A stretch of 64,000 bases of DNA, taken from assembly GCF_022788695.1 (NCBI RefSeq), contig NZ_CP085156.1, positions 182,684-246,683 on the forward strand. The letters run 5' to 3'. The translations under genes were made by a program, and so were the position numbers. The notes beneath the pieces are model-generated. The model saw only the letters and a program-made list of their open reading frames with translations, searched no databases and had not been told where the DNA came from. Source of the DNA: Pseudosulfitobacter sp. DSM 107133 (GTDB lineage Bacteria > Pseudomonadota > Alphaproteobacteria > Rhodobacterales > Rhodobacteraceae). Below are positions 56,443 through 64,000 of the stretch, in pieces. Position 1 is the first letter of the stretch; each line of letters opens with the position of its first letter.

Positions 56443-57136
56443 CGTCGACGGCATTCACAGCTATTACGGCAAGGCCCATATCCTGAACGGCCTGTCCTTC
56501 CAGATCGGGCGCGGCGAGGTCGTGGCGTTGCTGGGCCGCAACGGTGCCGGCAAATCCACCACCATGAAATCGGTCATGCAACTGGTGCGCCCCCGCACCG
56601 GCCGCGTGATGTTTCAGGATGCCGACCTTGTCGGCGCACCTGCCTTTCGCGTCGCGAAATCCGGCATCGGATACGTCCCCGAAGACCGCCGCATCTTCAC
56701 CGACCTGACGGTGATGGAAAACCTCGAAGTGGGCCGCCAACCACGCCGCGACGGCGCACCAACGTGGACGGTGGACCAGCTGTTCGACATCTTCCCCAAC
56801 CTCGCCGAACGCCGCGGCAACCGTGGCAAGCACATGTCGGGCGGCGAACAGCAAATGCTGACCATTGCGCGCACGCTGATGGGCAACCCGTTGCTGTTGC
56901 TGCTCGATGAACCCTCCGAAGGCATCGCGCCGGTGATCGTCGAAGAGATGGCCAACACCATCCTCAAGCTGAAAGCCGAAGGGCTGACGGTAATGATTTC
57001 CGAACAGAACCTGCACTTTGCCCGCGCCGTGGCCGACCGTGCCATCATCATCGAAGGCGGCGAAAAGAAGTTTGACGGCAGCTTTGCCGAGCTTGAAGCC
57101 CGCCCCGAAATCCGCGACGCCTACCTGTCGGTCTGA
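56435..57136 (+). CDS. livF: ABC transporter ATP-binding protein LivF
   Basis: The 233-residue ATPase has Walker A LLGRNGAGKSTT, signature HMSGGEQQMLTIAR, Walker B LLLLDEPSEGIAP and the H-loop position occupied by Gln (MISEQNLHFA), as is typical for LivF. The start at 56435 follows CAAGGAGGC. It is the last gene of the transporter set and is followed by a hairpin at 57140. Confidence 0.94.
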   Translation: MLNVDGIHSYYGKAHILNGLSFQIGRGEVVALLGRNGAGKSTTMKSVMQLVRPRTGRVMFQDADLVGAPAFRVAKSGIGYVPEDRRIFTDLTVMENLEVGRQPRRDGAPTWTVDQLFDIFPNLAERRGNRGKHMSGGEQQMLTIARTLMGNPLLLLLDEPSEGIAPVIVEEMANTILKLKAEGLTVMISEQNLHFARAVADRAIIIEGGEKKFDGSFAELEARPEIRDAYLSV

Positions 57137-57139
57137 TTC

Positions 57140-57162
57140 GGCGGACAACTCCGCCTTGTTCT
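57140..57162 (+). terminator. Probable terminator after livF
   Basis: GGCGGA (57140-57145) and TCCGCC (57150-57155) form a 6-bp stem with a CAAC loop, followed by TTGTTCT. It is four bases beyond the livF stop. Confidence 0.6.
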
Positions 57163-57249
57163 GACCGCCAGGCGTCCCAAAACGGCTGTCGCCCGTTTGC
57201 ACACTGCCGGCATCCCCTTGGCGTGTGCCTGTTGCCTGGCTCGCAACAA

Positions 57250-57273
57250 CTATTCAACTGATAGTTGAAATAG
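57250..57273. promoter_or_regulatory. Dyad CTATTCAACT-GAT-AGTTGAAATAG upstream of the RTX gene
   Basis: The arms are complementary apart from one extra base. The site lies about 260 bp before the RTX start and is in AT-rich sequence, so it may be an operator. Identity of the binding protein is unknown. Confidence 0.35.
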
Positions 57274-57533
57274 GTTTTTGCCGCGACACCACTCTCTTCC
57301 CATTTTCGACCTATTGGCAAAAAACTATTTTCAGACAGGCCGTATAGCGCCCTACTTTTCTGATGCGCCATCTTATTGAAAGTATGAACAAATTTTTGAC
57401 GGGTCACGGCATCTTAACGTCAATGACAAAGCCGTCGCGTCGTTGTTTAACAATTTCTTCATACAAACGCCACAATTCCGCTACCCTTTAAGTTGTTCAG
57501 TAAGAAATCTAGTAACCTTTAAGGGGTAGAAAA

Positions 57534-59378
57534 ATGCCTAGTTCATCAATTCAAGTGTTTGCGTACAACGGTACATTGCTCGGAACCGACCTGATCAATG
57601 ACGATCCGAACATTCTGCTGGGGTCTTTTTCGAGCGGGCAGACCGAAGTTTTTGCCGACAATGACGGCACCCTCGAAACTTCCGACGACGGAATCAGCAC
57701 ATTTGATGGCTTCCCCGTCACCTTTATCGGGTCAGGAACCGCTACTCCGGGGGTCATCCTGGGCGGCGTCCTTGTCCCGCTCGGCGCCTCTGCCGAGATC
57801 ATCGTGTTTGAAGCAAACAACCAAATCTACTTCCACTACCCCAACGGCCTTCCCAGCCTTGTAGGAGCCGTTGCCCTCGCGGTCGACATCGACCCTGTCG
57901 CAGCCGAAGTCTTCCCCAATCCCTATATCGGAACCGGGATCGACGACACGTTCACCGGCGATGACTTCAATAACGTCATGGACGGTGCCGGTGGCAATGA
58001 CACCATTGCAGGTGGCAACGGCAATGACACCATCGACGGTGGCCTTGGCAATGACGAACTGAGCGGCAATGACGGCGACGACCTGATGAACGGAAACGAA
58101 GGCAACGACACGCTCTATGGTGGCCTCAATCAGGATACTTTGAACGGCGGCGACAATCAGGACAGCTTGTTCGGTGAAGCTGGCAACGACGTGCTGAACG
58201 GCAACAACGGCGACGATAGCCTTGACGGCGGCAGCGGCAATGACACCCTCAACGGGGGTGCTGATAATGACACGCTGACCGGGTCCGCAGGCAACGACTC
58301 GCTTATCGGTGGCGATGGCAATGACACTCTCTTTGGCGGTGACGATGATGATACCCTGTGGGGTGGAACCGGTGACGACCAGTTGAACGGTGACAGCGGC
58401 AGCGACACCCTCAACGGCGGCAGCGGCAGCGACACCCTGAACGGTGGCGGCGAAAATGACGCTCTGGCGGGCGGCACAGGCAATGATGTGCTGTACGGCA
58501 ACAGTGGCAATGACACCCTCGACGGCGGTGGCGACAATGACGCGCTGAACGGCGGTGCAGGTGCAGACCTGCTCAAAGGCGGTACCGGCAATGACAGCCT
58601 CTATGGCGGCAGCAGTCAGGACACGCTGCAAGGCGGTGACGACGACGACCTGCTCTTTGGGCACAACGGGGATGACACCCTGGATGGGGGCAATGGCAAC
58701 GACACCCTCCATGGTGGCGGCGAAAATGACGATCTGAACGGCGACGCGGGCAACGACACCCTCTACGGCAACAAAGGGGATGACTCTCTGGACGGCGGCG
58801 ACGATCAGGACATGTTGTTCGGTGGCACCGGCAAGGACCTTCTGGAAGGGGGCAACGGCAATGACACCCTCGACGGCGGTGGCAATCAAGACACCTTGTT
58901 CGGCGGCGCCGGTGACGACTTGCTCAAAGGCGGCTTCGGGAATGACTCCCTCAATGGTGGCGACGATGACGACACCTTGCTTGGCAGCGCAGGCAGCGAC
59001 ACGCTGGACGGCGGCAGCGGCAATGACAATCTGACCGGCGGCACCGCGGCCGATATCCTGACCGGCGGCGATGGCGCGGATGTGTTCCACTTCAACTTCA
59101 AATCGGAAAGCACAACCGCTAGCCAGGACACGATCACCGATTTCGAGACCGGCGATCTGATCAACCTGTCGAACATCGACGCAATCCACAATATTGCGGG
59201 CAACGACGCGTTCACCTTTATTGGCACCTCTGCCTTCAGTGCCGCAGGCCAGGTGCGCTTTGAAACCGACGGCACAGACGGCTTTGTGCTCGCGGATGTG
59301 AACAACGATGGCGTCGCCGACGTGAGCATTAGGCTTCTGGGCGTCACCTCGATGACCTTGGACGATTTCATTCTCTGA
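57534..59378 (+). CDS. RTX-type calcium-binding repeat protein, type I secreted
   Basis: The 614-residue acidic protein has about 130 N-terminal residues of unknown type ([14 protein letters not shown] onward). About 42 nonapeptide RTX units of the form GGxGNDTLx then fill residues about 133-517. A serralysin-like C-terminal domain follows ([31 protein letters not shown], ending MTLDDFIL). There is no Sec signal; the C-terminal 60 residues are the expected type I secretion signal. No catalytic domain is visible. TAAGGGG precedes the ATG. No type I secretion genes are in the window. It may be a surface or biofilm-forming protein. Confidence 0.9.
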   Translation: MPSSSIQVFAYNGTLLGTDLINDDPNILLGSFSSGQTEVFADNDGTLETSDDGISTFDGFPVTFIGSGTATPGVILGGVLVPLGASAEIIVFEANNQIYFHYPNGLPSLVGAVALAVDIDPVAAEVFPNPYIGTGIDDTFTGDDFNNVMDGAGGNDTIAGGNGNDTIDGGLGNDELSGNDGDDLMNGNEGNDTLYGGLNQDTLNGGDNQDSLFGEAGNDVLNGNNGDDSLDGGSGNDTLNGGADNDTLTGSAGNDSLIGGDGNDTLFGGDDDDTLWGGTGDDQLNGDSGSDTLNGGSGSDTLNGGGENDALAGGTGNDVLYGNSGNDTLDGGGDNDALNGGAGADLLKGGTGNDSLYGGSSQDTLQGGDDDDLLFGHNGDDTLDGGNGNDTLHGGGENDDLNGDAGNDTLYGNKGDDSLDGGDDQDMLFGGTGKDLLEGGNGNDTLDGGGNQDTLFGGAGDDLLKGGFGNDSLNGGDDDDTLLGSAGSDTLDGGSGNDNLTGGTAADILTGGDGADVFHFNFKSESTTASQDTITDFETGDLINLSNIDAIHNIAGNDAFTFIGTSAFSAAGQVRFETDGTDGFVLADVNNDGVADVSIRLLGVTSMTLDDFIL

Positions 59379-59401
59379 TTGCCCCCAGATTTCTCGAACA
59401 C

Positions 59402-59435
59402 GGCGCGTCCCCACATGGGGGCGCGCCATTTTTTT
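59402..59435 (+). terminator. Rho-independent terminator after the RTX gene
   Basis: GGCGCGTCCCC (59402-59412) and GGGGGCGCGCC (59417-59427) pair with one G-U, loop ACAT, followed by A and seven T residues. It is 23 nt after the stop codon. Confidence 0.88.
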
Positions 59436-59620
59436 GGCCAGTACCCCGCCCCGCACGTCAGCGTTTTGGCACAGGCAGGTCATTACCCGCGCAGGCGCGC
59501 GCAGTGCCACCGCATTGCAACAATCGGCACCTCGCGCGATTAATCTTGTCCCGGTGGCTGTATCCACGGACAATTTAGTGCAAAAGATTCAGCCTAAGAC
59601 CTGAATCCAAGGAGAGCCCG

Positions 59621-60067
59621 TTGAGCGACACCACACAGCCCCGCACCAGTGCAGACCACGGCTATGTGCTGGACGCGCAGATCGGCTTTCTGCTGCGCAA
59701 GGCCTATCAACGCAATTCGACCATCTTTCTTGATCTGGTGCCGGGCAAGCTGACCACCACCCAGTTTTCAATCATGCACCGGCTGGCCGAAGACGGACCA
59801 ATGTCGCAAAACCTGCTGGGCCGCTCGGTTGCCATGGACGGTGCCACCACCAAGGGCGTGGTTGACCGGCTGATCGCGCGCGAACTTCTGGTCACCCGCC
59901 GCGACCCGAAGGATCGCCGCAGGCACCTTGTTTCCCTGACGCCCAAAGGTGTCGCCCTGATCAACGAAGCGGTCGAGGCCGCCATCCGCGTCACCGAGGA
60001 AACCCTCGCCCCCCTGCGCGAACGCGAGAAGGAAACGCTGCTGCGGCTGCTGGCCAAGATCAGTTGA
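59621..60067 (+). CDS. MarR-family transcriptional regulator
   Basis: The 148-residue protein has a MarR winged helix. The recognition region is around residues 45-90 (LTTTQFSIMHRLAEDGPMSQ, then NLLGRSVAMDGATTKGVVDR) and the wing is RRDPKDRRRHLVSLTPKG. The start is a TTG at 59621 with AAGGAGAG eight bases upstream. It stands alone between the RTX gene and the NmrA-like gene. Its targets are not evident. Confidence 0.92.
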   Translation: MSDTTQPRTSADHGYVLDAQIGFLLRKAYQRNSTIFLDLVPGKLTTTQFSIMHRLAEDGPMSQNLLGRSVAMDGATTKGVVDRLIARELLVTRRDPKDRRRHLVSLTPKGVALINEAVEAAIRVTEETLAPLREREKETLLRLLAKIS

Positions 60068-60150
60068 TCGCGGCGGTTTTCTCCTCATAGAAACCGGGTT
60101 AGCGCCGCCACTGTCTGCCCTATCTTACGTCCGATAATCAGCCCCTCCCG

Positions 60151-61008
60151 CTAGGCCGGCAAACTCGCCCGCATCACGTCCTCCAGCCCCGTGTCCCTGA
60201 AATCGGGAAGCACCGCCTTGAAACGTTCCCCCGACAGCGCATGGTCTGTTTCCCACAGATACCGCATTTCACCCAGCTCGCGTGCCAGCTCCCAAAACGG
60301 GCCCGTGACCTTGAACACCCACCACGGAAACTTGCTGTATTTCAGGTTGCGCCCGGTGATGCGTTCCAGCTCGGCCTTGATATCCGCCGCAGACAGCGTG
60401 TGACCCGGAAACGGAATATCCTCGAACTGCCCCAATTCATGCCGTTTCTCTGCCAACTCCACACAGGCGCGACCCCAATCCGGCAAATAGCACATCGCCT
60501 GACGGGTCGTCTTTGGGCCGGGCAATGTCACCTTGTCATGTTTGATATCGCGCAAGTAGATCTCTGACATGATGCACCCCTGCCGTTCAGGGTCGACAAA
60601 ATTACCCGCCCGCAAGATGATCGTCTGCACACCGCTTTCGGCATAGGCACGCTCCATCTCCAGCCGGATCTGTCCCTTGCGGCTGACAGGGTTCGGCGTG
60701 GTGTGTTCCGACCAAAGCCCCCCCTTGCTGCCAAAATGGTAGACATTGCCGGGCAAGATGATGGTCGCACCACTGTGACGCGCAGCCGCAAGAACCTGTT
60801 TGGTGATCTTGGGAATGATCTCTTCCCAATTGTGATAGTTCGGCGGGTTCAGCCCGTTCACGATCACATCGCAGCCTGTTGCGGCCTGTGTCATGTCGTC
60901 TTTCTTGCGATCAAACTGACGCACCTCCCAGCCCGCCTTTTTGAAAGCTTCCGTGCTGTGGCGCCCGATCCTGCCGCTGCCACCCAATATCAATACTGTC
61001 TTGGTCAT
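60151..61008 (-). CDS. NmrA-like / atypical short-chain dehydrogenase family protein
   Basis: The 285-residue protein starts with a Rossmann motif VLILGGSGRIGRHSTEAFKK, has an NAD(P)-contacting NFVDPERQG region and PGNVYHFGSKGGLWSEH, and resembles NmrA/NAD-dependent epimerase-type sugar or quinone reductases. The start at 61008 is backed by TGGAG seven bases upstream. It diverges from a LysR regulator gene that probably controls it. A 19-bp palindrome lies between them. Substrate unknown. Confidence 0.85.
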   Translation of the reverse strand: MTKTVLILGGSGRIGRHSTEAFKKAGWEVRQFDRKKDDMTQAATGCDVIVNGLNPPNYHNWEEIIPKITKQVLAAARHSGATIILPGNVYHFGSKGGLWSEHTTPNPVSRKGQIRLEMERAYAESGVQTIILRAGNFVDPERQGCIMSEIYLRDIKHDKVTLPGPKTTRQAMCYLPDWGRACVELAEKRHELGQFEDIPFPGHTLSAADIKAELERITGRNLKYSKFPWWVFKVTGPFWELARELGEMRYLWETDHALSGERFKAVLPDFRDTGLEDVMRASLPA

Positions 61009-61057
61009 GTTGTGCTCCATTGTTCCTGCCCACAATATCGACGCTGCAAATTTGTTT

Positions 61058-61076
61058 TTGAATTGCGGAAATTCAA
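61058..61076. promoter_or_regulatory. Candidate LysR operator TTGAATT-N5-AATTCAA
   Basis: A perfect dyad with 7-bp arms lies between the divergent NmrA-like (start 61008) and LysR (start 61098) genes. It fits the T-N11-A LysR box pattern and the usual autoregulatory position. Confidence 0.6.
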
Positions 61077-61097
61077 AGGTCTGCTATTCATTTATGG

Positions 61098-61978
61098 ATG
61101 ACAGGCACACGCAACTCCCTCGACTGGACCTATATCCGCGCCTTTCTGGCGGTTGCTGAAACGGGGTCACTTACCGCCGCCGCGCAGCAGCTTGGGCAAA
61201 GCCAGCCAACACTGGGCCGCCACATCAAGGCCGCCGAGGCCGCGGTGGGCGCCGAGCTTTTCCTGCGCACGCCAAACGGGCTGCAACTGACCGACATCGG
61301 CCGGATGATGCTGGAACCCGCGCGCGACATGGCAGGGGCTTCGGCGCGTCTGGAAACTCTGGCGGCCGGCCGCGACACGCGCCTGTCCGGCACGGTCAGG
61401 CTCACGGCCAGCGTTGTGGTGTCCAACGAGACCCTGCCGCAAATCATCGCCGATCTGCGCATCGCAGAACCTGACATCGAAATCGAACTTGTCCCCTCGG
61501 ACACCACCGAAAACCTGATATTCCGTGAGGCTGACATCGCCATCAGGATGTTCCGCCCGACGCAGCTCGACATTGTCACCCGCAAAATCGCGGACCGACC
61601 CATGGCGCTTTATGCAACGCCCGGGCTGCTGGCGCGATACGGCCAGCCGGACAGCCTTGAACAGTTGCAAGCCCTGCCCTTTGTCGGCTTTGACCGGTCG
61701 GATCTGATCCTGCGATATTTTCGCGAAACAGGGTTCGACGTCACGCGAAACTTCTTTGGCGTCCGCTGCGACGATCAGGCGACGTTCTGGAAACTGGTCT
61801 GCGCGGGCTGTGGCGTGGGCGCGATGCAGACCGTCATTGGCGATGCAGAGCCCAAGGTGTCAAGGCTCGACTTCCAGTCCGAACTGCCAGCCCTCTCGAT
61901 CTGGCTGGCCGCGCACCAGGCGCTGTACCAAAGCCCCCGCATCAAACGGGTCTGGGACTTTCTGGCCGAGCGTCTGGT

Positions 61979-61982
<4 letters not shown>
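61098..61982 (+). CDS. LysR-family transcriptional regulator
   Basis: The 294-residue protein has a LysR HTH at residues about 8-65 (LDWTYIRAFLAVAETGSLTA, then AAQQLGQSQPTLGRHIKAAE) and an effector domain with IADLRIAEPDIEIELVPSD. It diverges from the NmrA-like gene and probably regulates it. The stop TAG overlaps the stop of the convergent histidine kinase gene in a shared CTAG. Confidence 0.93.
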
Positions 61983-63928
<1,946 letters not shown>

Positions 63929-64000
63929 CGGTGAATTCCCAAAGGGTGCCCGCAGCCTAGCCTGCCGCGCGCAACAGGTGAAGCATTACCCCTGCCCCCC
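63929..64000. other. Right-edge sequence, no feature
   Basis: Seventy-two bases upstream of the histidine kinase start hold no gene or clear motif that I can support. Confidence 0.5.

Larger units (their letters stand above)
57137..57533. other. Intergenic region, 397 nt, upstream of the RTX gene
   Basis: No gene is supported. It holds a probable terminator for livF (57140-57162), a dyad at 57250-57273 and an AT-richer stretch before the RTX gene, as expected for a promoter region. A minus-strand frame at 57048-57407 overlaps livF antisense and has no family resemblance. Confidence 0.6.

Noticed and set aside
57048..57407. 119-codon minus-strand frame in the livF-RTX gap
   Set aside because: Part of it is antisense to livF and the rest covers a terminator and dyad. 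No recognisable sequence.
57732..59573. 613-codon minus-strand frame opposite the RTX gene
   Set aside because: The repeat DNA is periodic, so the opposite strand also stays open. The product is a monotonous Val/Ala/Ile repeat without known fold or RBS.

Overview
This window looks like a chromosomal or megaplasmid segment of a marine alphaproteobacterium of the Roseobacter/Rhodobacteraceae type. The signs are high-GC coding sequence with C/G-ending codons, many ATGA start/stop overlaps, abundant TRAP, Liv and Dpp uptake systems, and a dense set of scavenging and catabolic operons. No rRNA, tRNA, CRISPR array, phage module or replication origin was seen. One compact palindromic, MITE-like element and one decayed gene fragment are present.

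Layout. 1-6271: a TRAP transporter (dctM partial at the left edge, dctQ, dctP, minus strand) diverges from a GntR/FCD regulator, followed by kdgD-gci-gli. These encode the lower oxidative hexuronate (galactarate lactone) pathway known from Agrobacterium. 6372-6515 holds a decayed biotin-carboxylase-like fragment. 6713-9476: a nucleobase permease and an 8-oxoguanine deaminase-type amidohydrolase. 9546-13548 (minus): two aldehyde dehydrogenases flanking a tartrate/D-malate dehydrogenase. 13655-19377 (minus): HyuA-HyuB translationally coupled to a [2Fe-2S] subunit and an FAD/BFD subunit of a heteromeric amine dehydrogenase. The next gene is a LysR regulator whose candidate operator occurs both before hyuA and at the regulator/oxidase intergenic region. 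20476-23574: two FAD amine oxidoreductases and an Lrp regulator. 23583-23891: a 309-bp element with 32-bp inverted ends and two hairpins whose loops are complementary over 16 nt. 23890-29070 (minus): a Dpp-type ABC transporter whose fused ATPase gene carries an in-frame amber codon. 29133-39225: HAD enzymes, a GhrA-like reductase, a class III aminotransferase, two paralogous GNAT proteins, an ArgE-like deacetylase, a cupin, a PuuB-like oxidase and a zinc alcohol dehydrogenase.

39328-57136 is the most striking region. A divergent pair of operons encodes a molybdenum hydroxylase (FAD subunit plus a fused FeS-Mo subunit), a second HyuA-HyuB pair, a ferredoxin reductase, a 6-hydroxynicotinate reductase-like protein, a UPF0280 protein, two tandem DUF1185 proteins, a Rieske oxygenase and a complete Liv-type transporter with a fused LivHM permease. 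The parts suggest import, N- or O-demethylation, ring hydroxylation, ring reduction and ATP-dependent lactam opening of an N-heterocyclic (perhaps N-methylated pyridine carboxylate) compound. The substrate is inferred, not shown. Three similar palindromes (46653, 46754, 47701) probably tie the two arms to one regulator that is not in the window.

57534-59378 encodes a 614-residue RTX protein made mostly of calcium-binding nonapeptides. The right end carries a MarR regulator, an NmrA-like protein divergent from a LysR regulator, and a sensor histidine kinase.
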